Below are positions 55,922-64,000 of a stretch of DNA of 64,000 nt, in pieces (position 1 is the first letter of the stretch; each line of letters starts with the position of its first letter). The notes below the pieces were generated by a model. It was not told the DNA's origin. It saw nothing but the letters and a program-made list of their open reading frames with translations, and did no database searches. The translations under genes were made by a program, and so were the position numbers. Source of the DNA: Pseudomonadota bacterium (GTDB taxonomy: Bacteria > Pseudomonadota > Gammaproteobacteria > Steroidobacterales > Woeseiaceae); assembly GCA_022563255.1 (NCBI GenBank), contig JADFNS010000012.1, forward strand, positions 1-64,000. Direction: 5' to 3'.

Positions 55922-57418
55922 ATGTGCGGTGTGGTCGGAATGGTCAGTGTGCAGCCGGTAAATCAGGCCTTGTTCGATGCACTGACGGTCATGCAACATC
56001 GGGGTCAGGACGCTGCGGGCATCGCCACCTGGAGTGGCGAATGCGGACTGCAGCAGCGCAAGAGCAACGGGTTGGTGCGCGACGTATTTCGCAGCCGCCA
56101 CATGCTGCGCCTGCAGGGCAACGTCGGAATTGGGCACGTCCGTTATCCGACCGCCGGCGGGTCCCGGTCGTCCGAGGCGCAACCGTTTTACGTGAATTCG
56201 CCCTACGGTATTTGTCTCGCTCACAACGGCAATCTGACGAACCACGATGCGCTTTCCGACCTTCTGATTCGCGAAGATCGTCGTCACCTGAGCACCGATT
56301 CCGATTCCGAAGTGCTGCTCAACGTATTCGCGCACGAGTTGCAAAAACGCGTGAACGGGCAACCGACGGCGCAAAATATATTCGCCGCCGTCAATGCGCT
56401 GCATGGCCGTTGCTCGGGCGGCTACGCGGTGGTCGCTTTGATCGTTGGCTTCGGGATTGTCGCTTTTCGCGATCCCAACGGTATTCGTCCGCTGGTGCTG
56501 GGCAGGCGTCAGCTTGACCTTCACGAAGACTACATGGTGGCGTCCGAGAGCGTTGCGCTGGATATCCTGCAGTTTTCGCGAGTGCGCGACGTGCGGCCTG
56601 GCGAATGCCTGTTTATCGAGAATAACGGCGTCTTGCATTCTAACGAATACACGGGCGAGATCCGGCATACGCCGTGTATATTTGAATACGTTTATTTCGC
56701 GCGACCGGATTCCATACTCGACGATTTGTCGGTGTACAAAGCGCGGCTGCGCATGGGCGAGGAACTGGCGGGCAAGATCGTGCGTGAATTTTCCGATCAC
56801 GACATCGACGTCGTGATTCCGATTCCCGATACGAGTTGCACGTCAGCGCTGCAGGTGGCCTATCACCTCGGCGTAAAATATCGCGAAGGTTTCATCAAGA
56901 ACCGCTACATCGGCCGTACGTTCATCATGCCGGGGCAGGAAGAACGCCGGCAGTCCGTGCGTCGTAAACTGAACGCGATCGATCTTGAATTTCGCAACAA
57001 GAACGTCATGCTGGTGGACGACTCGATCGTGCGCGGCACGACGTCCAAGCAAATCATCAAGCTCGCGCGGGAGGCGGGCGCAAGAAAGGTGTACTTTGCG
57101 TCTGCGGCGCCTCCGGTTCGCTGTCCAAATGTCTACGGAATCGACTTGCCGGCGGCCTCCGAACTGATCGCCAATGGGCGGACCGTGGCCGAGATTCAGG
57201 AGCTGATTGGCGCCGACCGGCTGATCTACCAGGACCTGCAGGGCCTGATCCGCTCCGTTCGTCATGGCAATTCGAGCATCACGGAATTTGATACCTCGTG
57301 CTTCTCGGGTGAATATGTGACCGGGGATGTCACAGACGAGTATTTGCATGATCTGGAAGAACGTCGCAACGATGCCGCCAAACAGCGGCGCGATTCAAAC
57401 GTCGTCGCCCTGCCGTAG
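55922..57418 (+). CDS. purF: Amidophosphoribosyltransferase
   Basis: A 498-residue enzyme for the first committed purine step, PRPP plus glutamine to phosphoribosylamine. Cys2 after Met is the glutaminase nucleophile (MCGVVGMVS); HNGNLTN and the PRPP-binding [16 protein letters not shown] are present, as is [20 protein letters not shown]. It closes the conserved block from asd. Confidence 0.98.
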   Translation: MCGVVGMVSVQPVNQALFDALTVMQHRGQDAAGIATWSGECGLQQRKSNGLVRDVFRSRHMLRLQGNVGIGHVRYPTAGGSRSSEAQPFYVNSPYGICLAHNGNLTNHDALSDLLIREDRRHLSTDSDSEVLLNVFAHELQKRVNGQPTAQNIFAAVNALHGRCSGGYAVVALIVGFGIVAFRDPNGIRPLVLGRRQLDLHEDYMVASESVALDILQFSRVRDVRPGECLFIENNGVLHSNEYTGEIRHTPCIFEYVYFARPDSILDDLSVYKARLRMGEELAGKIVREFSDHDIDVVIPIPDTSCTSALQVAYHLGVKYREGFIKNRYIGRTFIMPGQEERRQSVRRKLNAIDLEFRNKNVMLVDDSIVRGTTSKQIIKLAREAGARKVYFASAAPPVRCPNVYGIDLPAASELIANGRTVAEIQELIGADRLIYQDLQGLIRSVRHGNSSITEFDTSCFSGEYVTGDVTDEYLHDLEERRNDAAKQRRDSNVVALP

Positions 57419-57481
57419 GAGTGTCCCCTGGCCGCGATTGTTGGGGCGCGCCTGGCACGCAGTCGGTCAACCACGCGCGAC

Positions 57482-58690
57482 ATGACCATCAAAGTCATGA
57501 TCATCGACCGGCAGGCCGACTTCCGCACCTTGCTCATGCACCACGTCACAACGCATTGGCCCGACGCCATTATCTCCGCTTACGATCCGGCCGCTGCCGG
57601 TCACTTGCCGGACGAATTCACAGGCGCCGGCAACGACATCGTTTTGCTTGGCAGCGATCACGGAGATGATCGGGATGGCGTCGAAGTGTTGCAACGTTTC
57701 GTCGCGTGTGAAAATTTTCCGCCCGTCGTCTATTTTGGGACAGCGGACGACGAAAAGGCGGCGGCGGAGCTCAAACCGGACGCGCATTTCATGCGCGATC
57801 ATCTGAGTCACGATTCCCTGATAATAGGTCTTAGCGACGTGCTGCTGTCCAGTAAATTCGTCGCATCGACAGCGTCGCTGTTCGTCGGCGATATGCGCGC
57901 CGGCATCCACCCGCTGATCAAGGGCTATCGTTTTCTGCGCAGACTCGGATCCACCGAGAATTCGGGCGTCTATCTCGTCGAGCGGGAGTCCACGCATCTA
58001 CAGGTTGTGCTGAAGGTGTTGCGGCAGGTCCCGGAGTTCGGCGACAGCATCGGCGCGTTTGATCGATTCTTGCAGGAGTACGAGACGATTGCGGAGATGA
58101 AACATCCGAATATCGTCAAAATCTACGACCTCGGCGTCAGCGACAATCACGCACACATCGCGATGGAATATCTCGACGGCGGCGACTTGCGGCACAGGGT
58201 TGAGGAGGGCATCAATCAGAAAGACGCCGTCAATTATCTGCGGCAAATCGCCAGCGGCTTATCGGCTGTACATCAGACCCATGTGCTGCACCGCGACCTC
58301 AAGCCTGGCAACATCATGCTGCGCAAGGACGGCACGCTGGCGTTGATCGACTTTGGCCTGGCGAAGCGCGTAAAGCTTGAGACCGTCATTACGGACAAGG
58401 GCGAGATTTTTGGCACGCCGTATTACATGAGCCCGGAACAGGGCCACGGCAATGAGGTGGACGAACGCGGCGACATATACAGCCTGGGCGTTGTTTTTTA
58501 CGAAATGCTGACCGGGCAAAAGCCGTACAAGGCGAACACCGCGATGGGCATTATTTACAAGCATGCACAGGCGCGCATCCCGCTTTTGCCGACACACCTT
58601 GGTCGTTACCAGGAATTGATCAACATGATGCTGGCGAAGTTGCCGGAAAATCGTCTGCAATCGGCTGCGGAGATCGAAGAGTGGCTGTAG
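57482..58690 (+). CDS. Ser/Thr protein kinase with N-terminal pseudo-receiver
   Basis: A 402-residue cytosolic protein. Residues 1-120 have the receiver fold pattern (KVMIIDRQADFRTLLMHHV ... DGVEVLQRFV), but the phospho-acceptor site reads IVLLGSDHG, with Gly where Asp is needed, and the conserved Lys region reads HFMRD: it cannot be a normal phosphoreceiver. The kinase (about 145-402) keeps Lys178, HRDLKPGN from His270, DFG from Asp290 and YMSPEQ, while the glycine loop is weak (LGSTENSGVYLV). No membrane helix is seen. It precedes miaE with a ten-base overlap, so the two are translationally linked. Function unknown. Confidence 0.9.
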   Translation: MTIKVMIIDRQADFRTLLMHHVTTHWPDAIISAYDPAAAGHLPDEFTGAGNDIVLLGSDHGDDRDGVEVLQRFVACENFPPVVYFGTADDEKAAAELKPDAHFMRDHLSHDSLIIGLSDVLLSSKFVASTASLFVGDMRAGIHPLIKGYRFLRRLGSTENSGVYLVERESTHLQVVLKVLRQVPEFGDSIGAFDRFLQEYETIAEMKHPNIVKIYDLGVSDNHAHIAMEYLDGGDLRHRVEEGINQKDAVNYLRQIASGLSAVHQTHVLHRDLKPGNIMLRKDGTLALIDFGLAKRVKLETVITDKGEIFGTPYYMSPEQGHGNEVDERGDIYSLGVVFYEMLTGQKPYKANTAMGIIYKHAQARIPLLPTHLGRYQELINMMLAKLPENRLQSAAEIEEWL

Positions 58691-59343
58691 AGGTTCAGGT
58701 GCCTGCGGGCATCGCGGCGTTTTTGAAAACCGAGACGCCCGAGGAATGGCTGACCGAGGCGGTTGCACGCGTGCCCGAGATGCTGCTGGATCATGCGAAT
58801 TGCGAACTCAAGGCCGCGTCCACGGCGCTGGGGTTTCTGTACCGCTATCCGGATCGTTCGGCATTGGTGCAGCGTATGTCGAAACTGGCGCGCGAGGAAC
58901 TGCGGCATTTCGAACAGGTGCGAGCCATCATGGATGAAATGGGTATCGCGTTTGCACGGCTGTCCGCATCGCGCTACGCAGGAGGATTGCGGGACGCGGT
59001 GCGGCCGCAAGAGCCGCACAAGTTGCTGGATTTGTTGTTGATCGGTGCGCTGATAGAGGCGCGATCCTGCGAGCGTTTTGCGAAGATTGCGCCGCGGCTC
59101 CCCGAAAAATTGGGCAAATTCTACAGCGGACTTCTGGCCTCGGAAGCGCGGCACTTCGGGCAATACATCGCGTTCGTGAAATCCGAATGCACAGCAGACG
59201 CGGCTGAGATTGATGCGCGACTGGAAGAGCTCAAAGTCATCGAGGCGGCGTTGATCGCAACGCCGGACCCGGAATTTCGTTTTCACTCGGGGCTGCCTAT
59301 CGCGGCATCGCCTCCAGCCGGGGCCCCTGCTCATCCCACCTGA
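58681..59343 (+). CDS. miaE: tRNA-(ms2io6A37) hydroxylase MiaE
   Basis: A 220-residue di-iron monooxygenase that hydroxylates ms2i6A at tRNA position 37. Ferritin-like ligands: LDHANCELKAAS, LAREELRHFEQV, GALIEARSCERF and LASEARHFGQY. The GTG start at 58681 lies within the kinase gene's end. The C-terminus overlaps the convergent lpxH by 47 bases. The miaA/miaB genes that make its substrate are not in the window. Confidence 0.93.
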   Translation: MAVEVQVPAGIAAFLKTETPEEWLTEAVARVPEMLLDHANCELKAASTALGFLYRYPDRSALVQRMSKLAREELRHFEQVRAIMDEMGIAFARLSASRYAGGLRDAVRPQEPHKLLDLLLIGALIEARSCERFAKIAPRLPEKLGKFYSGLLASEARHFGQYIAFVKSECTADAAEIDARLEELKVIEAALIATPDPEFRFHSGLPIAASPPAGAPAHPT

Positions 59344-60019
59344 CAACACTGCCTTGTTCATACCAGTCGCCGAGCACGATACGGGTCACGGTACGTTCGC
59401 CCAGATCAAATTTGTGTACGGCGGGTCGGTGCGTATGGCCGTGCAGGAGGATAGCAACGCCGGTTTCCCTGAAGATTTCGACGATCGCGCCCTGGTTGAC
59501 GTCCATGATCTGCTGACTGGATTGTTCTTTGTGCTGCTCGCTCTGCAGCCGCGATTGCTCCGCAAAGTCCAGTCTTTCCTGCAGCGGTTTGGCGAGCATC
59601 ATGGCCTGCCATTGCGGATCGCGTGTCATCGCACGCGCTCGTTGATACTCGATGTCGTCGATGCAAAATGCGTCGCCGTGACTTAGCAGGACTTGTCGTC
59701 CAAACATTTCGATCGGATGCGGGTCGTCCAGTATCACGACGCCGGTCTCCCCGGCAAATTTTGCGCCGATGACAAAATCCCGATTGCCGTGCATGAAGAA
59801 AACCGGGACGCCGGAATCCACAAGCGCGCGGATTGCGACTTTCATTTGCGCGTAGTGCGGATTGGGGTCGTCGTCACCGACCCAGGTCTCGAACAGGTCA
59901 CCTAAAATATAAAGCGCGTCCGCTTGCCGGGCCTCGCCAGACAGAAAGTCGAGAAACTGCTCGCCGATTTCCGGCCGCTCGGCTTCGAGGTGCAGGTCGG
60001 AGATAAAGAGGGTGGTCAC
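59297..60019 (-). CDS. lpxH: UDP-2,3-diacylglucosamine diphosphatase
   Basis: A 240-residue calcineurin-like phosphoesterase of lipid A synthesis, hydrolysing UDP-2,3-diacylglucosamine to lipid X. Metal motifs are complete: FISDLHLEAERPEI, LGDLFETWVGDDDP, FMHGNRDFVIG, LSHGDAFCIDD and HGHTHRPAVH. It is encoded six bases after ppiA on the same strand, a common order. Confidence 0.96.
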   Translation of the reverse strand: MTTLFISDLHLEAERPEIGEQFLDFLSGEARQADALYILGDLFETWVGDDDPNPHYAQMKVAIRALVDSGVPVFFMHGNRDFVIGAKFAGETGVVILDDPHPIEMFGRQVLLSHGDAFCIDDIEYQRARAMTRDPQWQAMMLAKPLQERLDFAEQSRLQSEQHKEQSSQQIMDVNQGAIVEIFRETGVAILLHGHTHRPAVHKFDLGERTVTRIVLGDWYEQGSVVRWDEQGPRLEAMPR

Positions 60020-60025
60020 GCAGCG

Positions 60026-60637
60026 TTACTCGTAAGTCACCTGCGACATCGACTCGATAATGATCGGCACGATAGGTACGTCTTTTGAAAAAGCGCCGCC
60101 CGGACCGGTCTTCGAGTCGGCTATTTTGTCGACGACATCCATGCCTTCGATGACGATGCCGAAAATCGTATATCCCCAGCTGCCGTTGTAGGCGCTCTTC
60201 CTGGGGTCGAGCCGCGTGTTGTCCGCCACGTTGATAAAGAACTGGGTGGTTGCGGAGTGCGGGTCGCCGGTACGCGCCATTGCTATCGTGCCGCGAAGAT
60301 TGCTCATGCCGTTGCCGGATTCGTTGGGGATTGTTTGCTCGCTCGCTTGCGTTTCCTTGCGCTTGAGATTCGGGGTAAAGCCGCCGCCCTGCGCCATGAA
60401 ACCCGGGATCACCCGGTGGAAGACGGTGCCGTCGTAATAGCCGCTGTCGACGAGTGCCAGGATGTGCGCGACGGTCAGGGGCGCCTGTTTGCCGTCGAGT
60501 TCGAGTTTGATCGTACCCACTGAGGTGATTATCTCGACGTACGCGTGTGCGGGCACTTTGCTCGCAGCATTGACATCCGCGGCATAGGCCGTCGTGCACG
60601 ACAGTGCGAGCAGGAGCGTAATCAGTGTCTTTTTCAT
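60026..60637 (-). CDS. ppiA: Periplasmic peptidyl-prolyl isomerase (cyclophilin)
   Basis: A 203-residue exported cyclophilin assisting periplasmic folding. Signal peptide MKKTLITLLLALSCTTAYA is followed by the cyclophilin fold: YYDGTVFHRVIPGFMAQGGG (catalytic Arg), RGTIAMARTGDPHSATTQFFINVADN, and TIFGIVIEGMDVVDKI. The Trp found in eukaryotic cyclophilins for cyclosporin binding is not evident. It is co-directional with lpxH. Confidence 0.93.
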   Translation of the reverse strand: MKKTLITLLLALSCTTAYAADVNAASKVPAHAYVEIITSVGTIKLELDGKQAPLTVAHILALVDSGYYDGTVFHRVIPGFMAQGGGFTPNLKRKETQASEQTIPNESGNGMSNLRGTIAMARTGDPHSATTQFFINVADNTRLDPRKSAYNGSWGYTIFGIVIEGMDVVDKIADSKTGPGGAFSKDVPIVPIIIESMSQVTYE

Positions 60638-60693
60638 AGGATTTCCGGGGAAATTTACCAGGCCAGATGTGGCAATATACCTGAGCTAAACGC

Positions 60694-60722
60694 TTGATTG
60701 CCATTCCACGCGCCCGTATTAT
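60694..60722 (+). promoter_or_regulatory. Promoter of the four-tRNA cluster
   Basis: TTGATT (60694-60699), 17-base spacer, TATTAT (60717-60722). A GC-rich stretch (CGCATCCCGCGCG) follows, as in stringently controlled stable-RNA promoters. The first tRNA begins about 55 bases on. Confidence 0.7.
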
Positions 60723-60777
60723 CGCATCCCGCGCGATCCAGCTCCGGTCTGGTCACGTGTGGCAGGAAATCAGGTGT

Positions 60778-60854
60778 CGGGGTATGGCGCAGTCTGGTAG
60801 CGCATCTGCTTTGGGAGCAGAGGGTCGGGAGTTCGAATCTCTCTGCCCCGACCA
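60778..60854 (+). tRNA. tRNA-Pro, anticodon TGG
   Basis: CGGGGTATGGCGCAG at the start, acceptor pairing with TGCCCCG, loop TTTGGGA giving TGG (reads CCA/CCG and others), T-arm TTCGAAT, encoded CCA. First of four tRNAs in tandem. Confidence 0.95.
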
Positions 60855-60891
60855 ATCGATTTTCTGTGACCGGCGAGACGGCCGTTCGATT

Positions 60892-60968
60892 GCGCCCGTA
60901 GCTCAACCGGATAGAGCACCGGATTTCTAATCCGGATGTTGCAGGTTCGAGTCCTGCCGGGCGCGCCA
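60892..60968 (+). tRNA. tRNA-Arg, anticodon TCT
   Basis: GCGCCCGTAGCTCAACCGG at the start, acceptor pairing with CGGGCGC, anticodon stem CCGGA/TCCGG with loop TTTCTAA giving TCT (reads AGA/AGG), discriminator G and encoded CCA. Confidence 0.95.
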
Positions 60969-61004
60969 TTTTTGCGCAGGATGAGTAGAATAGAAAATAC
61001 CGTG

Positions 61005-61080
61005 GTGGGCGTAGCTCAGTTGGTAGAGCCCCGGGTTGTGATCCCGGTCGTCGTGGGTTCGAGTCCCATCGTCCACCCCA
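61005..61080 (+). tRNA. tRNA-His, anticodon GTG
   Basis: GTGGGCGTAGCTCAGTTGG at the start, anticodon loop TTGTGAT giving GTG. A G lies directly before the 5' end (61004) and the discriminator is C, the G-1:C73 identity pair of His tRNAs. CCA is encoded. Confidence 0.96.
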
Positions 61081-61100
61081 TTTTCTCGCGTGACACCGTG

Positions 61101-61176
61101 GGGGGGCTAGCTCAGTTGGTAGAGCATCGGACTCTTAATCCGCTGGTCCGGGGTTCGAGCCCCCGGCCCCCCACCA
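61101..61176 (+). tRNA. tRNA-Lys, anticodon CTT
   Basis: GGGGGGCTAGCTCAGTTGG at the start, acceptor of G:C pairs with GCCCCCC, loop CTCTTAA giving CTT (reads AAG), discriminator A, encoded CCA. Last of the cluster; pdxH begins its 3' end five bases later on the other strand. Confidence 0.95.
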
Positions 61177-61180
61177 CCTT

Positions 61181-61819
61181 TTAGGGGGCGAGGCGCTCGA
61201 TCTCCCACGTGCCATCATCCTGGCGGGAGTACTGGAAACGGTCGTGCATGCGGTTGCGGCGGCCTTGCCAGAACTCGATTTGCTGCGGGACCACCCGGTA
61301 GCCGCCCCAGAACGACGGCAGTGGCACTTCCTTCTTTTTGAACTTTTGTTTCACTTCCTGGAACTTGGTCTCGAGCAACGCGCGCGAGGAAATCACGCTG
61401 CTCTGTGCCGATACCCAGGCGCCGATTTGGCTGCCGCGCGGGCGCGATATGAAGTACTTGAGCGTTTCCGCGGCCGAAATTCTTTCAGCCTTGCCGCGAA
61501 TCTTCACTTGCCGCGCAGCGTCGGACCAGAAAAACAACAAGGCGACGTTTGCGTTCCCGTCGATATCGATGGCTTTTTTGCTCTCGTAGTTGGTAAAAAA
61601 CACGAAGCCTTTTGCGTCGAAATACTTCAACAGCACCGTGCGAATGGAAGGGCGACCGTCACTGTCCACGGTCGCGAACGACATGGCGTTCGGGTCCATG
61701 GGAACCGACGCGCAGGCGTGCCTGAACCAGCCTTCGAATTGCACGATGGGGTTCTCGTTGAGGTCCTCCCTGTCCAGCACGAAACCCGTGGCGGAACGCC
61801 GCAGGTCCGATACGTTCAT
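61181..61819 (-). CDS. pdxH: Pyridoxamine/pyridoxine 5'-phosphate oxidase
   Basis: A 212-residue FMN enzyme that makes pyridoxal 5'-phosphate. Signatures: RTVLLKYFDAKGFVFFTNY (FMN binding), SRPRGSQIGAWVSAQSS, LPSFWGGYRVVPQQIEFWQG and RMHDRFQYSR. The ATG at 61819 gives the family length (218 in E. coli); longer frames to 61864 or 61909 are open but rich in Gly/Thr and unlike the family. It is divergent from tRNA-Leu. Confidence 0.95.
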   Translation of the reverse strand: MNVSDLRRSATGFVLDREDLNENPIVQFEGWFRHACASVPMDPNAMSFATVDSDGRPSIRTVLLKYFDAKGFVFFTNYESKKAIDIDGNANVALLFFWSDAARQVKIRGKAERISAAETLKYFISRPRGSQIGAWVSAQSSVISSRALLETKFQEVKQKFKKKEVPLPSFWGGYRVVPQQIEFWQGRRNRMHDRFQYSRQDDGTWEIERLAP

Positions 61820-61917
61820 GCCGTCGTGGCCTGTTCCTGTTCCTGTTGTGTCGTCGCCACCCATATCGGGAAATATAGCACCCTCGGCGGCGGTTCCAAT
61901 GGCTGACATAGTCGAGT

Positions 61918-61923
61918 TATAAT
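61918..61923 (+). promoter_or_regulatory. -10 box of tRNA-Leu
   Basis: Perfect TATAAT at 61918-61923, 10 bases before the mature tRNA-Leu 5' end. The -35 is poor (TTCCAA at 61894-61899, 18-base spacer), so only the -10 is firm. Confidence 0.5.
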
Positions 61924-61933
61924 TATCGGCCGG

Positions 61934-62018
61934 GCGAATGTGGCGGAATTGGTAGACGCGCTGGCTTTAGGTGCCAGTGGGGCAACCCGTGAGAGTTCGA
62001 GTCTCTCCTTTCGCACCA
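61934..62018 (+). tRNA. tRNA-Leu, anticodon TAG
   Basis: 85 bases with a long variable arm (TGGGGCAACCCG), start GCGAATGTGGCGGAATTGG, anticodon stem CTGGC/GCCAG with loop TTTAGGT giving TAG (reads CUN), encoded CCA. The acceptor has one T-T mismatch. A tRNA-Leu before tig is found in several gammaproteobacteria. Confidence 0.95.
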
Positions 62019-62025
62019 TGTCTTG

Positions 62026-62031
62026 TATAAT
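62026..62031 (+). promoter_or_regulatory. Candidate -10 box of tig
   Basis: Perfect TATAAT eight bases after tRNA-Leu and 32 bases before the tig start. No good -35 is seen (CTCTCC), so tig may also be read from the tRNA promoter. Confidence 0.4.
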
Positions 62032-62063
62032 CGTTAAGTCACTGCTTTAAGAGAATTTATAGT

Positions 62064-63359
62064 ATGGAAGTCACTGTCGAGTCGACAGGTACTCTGGAAC
62101 GCCGCATGCGCGTTGAGCTACCCATTGGTCCCATCGAGAAACAAGTGGATTCGCGTCTGCAGAAGGTCGGTCGTACCGCCAAGATCAAGGGCTTTCGCCC
62201 TGGCAAGGTGCCGGCCAAAGTTGTCAGGCGGCGTTATGGCAAGCAAGTCCGCGAGGAAGTGCTGGGCGAGGTCGTGCAAAAAAGCTACTCGGAGGCTGTG
62301 ACTCAGGAAAAGCTGAATCCGGCCGGCGGCCCGAAAATCGAGACCGAGGAGGCCAACGGCAAGACGTTTGCGTTTACGGCTACGTTCGAAATCATGCCCG
62401 ACATCAAGCTGAAGAATCTTCAGAAAATAAAGATCGAGCGTTCCGACGTCACGATCGATGATCGCGATGTCGACGACATGTTGATGAACCTGCGTAAGCA
62501 GAAGGCGACGTGGGAAGTCGTTGAGCGCAAAAGCCGCGTTGGCGATCGCGTCGTGATCGACTTCGTTGGCAAGCTCAATGGCGAGGCGTTCCCGGGCGGC
62601 GAGGGGAAAGACTACGGGGTTGTTCTCGGTGCCGGTCAGATGTTGCCGGACTTTGAAAAGGGTCTCGAAGGAGTCCAGGCGGGCGACGAGAAAACCTTCA
62701 AGGTCAAGTTACCCAAGGACTATCACGCCGCGGATCTGGCAGGCAAGAAAGTCGATTTCACGATGACTGCGCATCGCGTCGAAGGCGAGGTTTTGCCCGA
62801 ACTCAACGACGAGTTCGCCGAGACGTTCAACGTAGTCGAAGGAGGACTCAAGCAGTTCAGGAAGGATGTGCGCGAGAACATGGCGCGAGAGTATGCCGAG
62901 AAGTCGAAAAGCCACATTCGCGAGCAGGTCATGGACGCGCTGCTCCAATCAAACCCGTTGGAAATTCCGCAGACGCTCAAGCATCAGGAAATGCTCTCGC
63001 TGCAGCGCGAAGCCATGCAACGAATGGGTGTGCAGGACGCCGAGCACGCGCCGCCGCTCGCTAATTTTGCCGACGCAGCCGAGAAACGTGTGTCGCTGGG
63101 CCTGCTATTGCGTCAGCTCATCACGGACAAGGAACTCAAGGTAGACCAGGCGATGGTGCGTACCCGCGTCGAAGAAATTTGCTCCAGCTATGAAAATGCC
63201 GGCGACATGGTTGAAATGTACATGAGCAACCCGCAGGTCATGCAGCAGATTGAACCGATGGTGGTCGAGCAGCAGGCAATAGAATGGATCATCGAAAACG
63301 GCCAGACAAAGACCAAAAAGATCTCATTCAAGGAGTTCATGAACAGTCCCGCTTCGTGA
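62064..63359 (+). CDS. tig: Trigger factor
   Basis: A 431-residue ribosome-bound chaperone. It has the ribosome-docking loop GFRPGKVPAKVVRRRYG (about 45-61), an FKBP-like isomerase domain (about 155-240, GDRVVIDFVGKLNGEAFPGG and MLPDFEKGLEGVQAGD), and a helical substrate-binding C-terminal domain. tig before clpP is the classical order tig-clpP-clpX. Confidence 0.97.
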   Translation: MEVTVESTGTLERRMRVELPIGPIEKQVDSRLQKVGRTAKIKGFRPGKVPAKVVRRRYGKQVREEVLGEVVQKSYSEAVTQEKLNPAGGPKIETEEANGKTFAFTATFEIMPDIKLKNLQKIKIERSDVTIDDRDVDDMLMNLRKQKATWEVVERKSRVGDRVVIDFVGKLNGEAFPGGEGKDYGVVLGAGQMLPDFEKGLEGVQAGDEKTFKVKLPKDYHAADLAGKKVDFTMTAHRVEGEVLPELNDEFAETFNVVEGGLKQFRKDVRENMAREYAEKSKSHIREQVMDALLQSNPLEIPQTLKHQEMLSLQREAMQRMGVQDAEHAPPLANFADAAEKRVSLGLLLRQLITDKELKVDQAMVRTRVEEICSSYENAGDMVEMYMSNPQVMQQIEPMVVEQQAIEWIIENGQTKTKKISFKEFMNSPAS

Positions 63360-63412
63360 GACAATAACGCCCGGATGGCATCATCGTGACGGGTAAAACG
63401 GACGAAAATATT

Positions 63413-64000
63413 ATGACTGCAACCGCATTGAATCTCGTGCCCATGGTCGTGGAACAGACGGCCAGGGGTGAACGCGCCTACGACATTTATTCACGTCTGC
63501 TCAAAGACCGGCTGATCTTCATCGTCGGGTCGGTCGAGGACCAGATGGCGAACCTGATCGTGGCGCAGCTTTTGTACCTGGAGTCGGAAAACCCGAATAA
63601 GGACATTCACCTGTACATCAACTCACCCGGTGGCACGGTGTCCTCGGGGATGTCCATCTACGACACGATGCAGTTCATCAATTGCGATGTGTCCACGATT
63701 TGCACGGGCCAGGCGGCCAGCATGGGCGCGTTGTTGCTGGCGGGCGGGGCGAAAGACAAGCGCTTTGCACTGCCGCATTCGCGGATCATGGTGCATCAGC
63801 CCAGCGCCGGGTACCAGGGCCAGGTCACGGATATCGGCATCCATGCCGAAGAGGTCCTGGAACTGAAACGCCGGCTCAATGCGATTATGGCAAAACACAC
63901 CGGGCAGGATATCAAGCGGATCGAGAAGGATCTGGAGCGCGATAACTTCATGAGTTCCGAGCAAGCTGTTGAATACGGGCTGATTGACACCGTTCTGACG
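63413..64000 (+). CDS. clpP: ATP-dependent Clp protease proteolytic subunit (3' end cut)
   Basis: The first 196 residues of ClpP; the gene runs past the window end without a stop, with only about 5-15 residues missing by family length. Catalytic triad: Ser103 in [14 protein letters not shown], His128 in [13 protein letters not shown], and Asp177 in [12 protein letters not shown] propeptide is likely removed after assembly (residues 1-14 or so). The tetradecamer works with ClpX or ClpA; clpX is expected next. The ATG at 63413 is 53 bases after tig. Confidence 0.97.
   Translation, partial: MTATALNLVPMVVEQTARGERAYDIYSRLLKDRLIFIVGSVEDQMANLIVAQLLYLESENPNKDIHLYINSPGGTVSSGMSIYDTMQFINCDVSTICTGQAASMGALLLAGGAKDKRFALPHSRIMVHQPSAGYQGQVTDIGIHAEEVLELKRRLNAIMAKHTGQDIKRIEKDLERDNFMSSEQAVEYGLIDTVLT

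Overview
The window reads as chromosomal DNA of a Gram-negative gammaproteobacterium of fairly high GC content. The indicators are a gamma-type single-chain PurL, LpxH, FimV, MiaE, the EF-P/EpmA pair, a ParC/ParE pair, and two gene orders typical of the class: nrdR-ribD-ribE-ribB-ribH-nusB-thiL-pgpA and asd-fimV-truA-accD-folC-dedD-cvpA-purF. A deep-branching marine or sediment lineage is a guess from gene mix only; no rRNA gene is present to place it.

Layout. 1-4.5 kb is the accessory part: a secreted DUF3604 protein, a small Cys-rich unknown, a SWIB-domain protein, several copies of a 79-bp palindromic repeat, a tRNA-Ala and two decayed genes. 4.5-10.2 kb holds amino-acid and acyl-CoA metabolism (threonine dehydratase-like, homocysteine methyltransferase-like, DgkA, MaoC hydratase, CoA-ester lyase, acetyl-CoA synthetase), sprinkled with a second palindrome family. 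10.2-20.1 kb has a T6SS-type FHA protein without T6SS, purL, two poorly known proteins, ettA and a histone-deacetylase-like hydrolase. 20.1-27.2 kb is one tight block: glyA, nrdR, riboflavin genes, nusB, thiL, pgpA. 27.2-33 kb holds a Ser/Thr kinase with a cyclic-nucleotide-type domain, an M20 amidohydrolase, a structured intergenic region, xseB, and a rubrerythrin / CCG iron-sulfur / DUF3501 operon behind two tandem Fur/PerR-like boxes. 33-41 kb has parE, parC, a short FimV paralogue and a FimX-like degenerate GGDEF-EAL protein. 41-48 kb has efp facing a translationally coupled msrC/epmA/psd/sco operon, then prmB, aroC, asd. 48-57.4 kb is the fimV-to-purF block, interrupted by a palindromic mobile element between fimV and truA. 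57.4-64 kb has a pseudo-receiver Ser/Thr kinase, miaE, lpxH, ppiA, four clustered tRNAs, pdxH, tRNA-Leu, tig and the start of clpP.

How the genes work together. Most of the window is core metabolism and information processing (purines, riboflavin, folate, chorismate, thiamine, pyridoxal, tRNA modification, topoisomerase IV, EF-P and its lysylation). On top of this lie signalling and surface genes: two FimV-family proteins and a FimX-like protein point to type IV pili or polar organisation, and two unusual Ser/Thr kinases plus a TagH/Fha-type phosphothreonine reader suggest a Thr-phosphorylation circuit whose target is not visible here.

No CRISPR array, prophage, secretion cluster or clearly new multi-gene defence system was found. 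The most unusual items are the truA gene whose only sensible start is AUU, next to a mobile palindrome; the tandem 7-1-7 operators before the rubrerythrin operon; the two kinase architectures; the Sco-PCuAC fusion; and the RibB with a dead GTP-cyclohydrolase-like domain.
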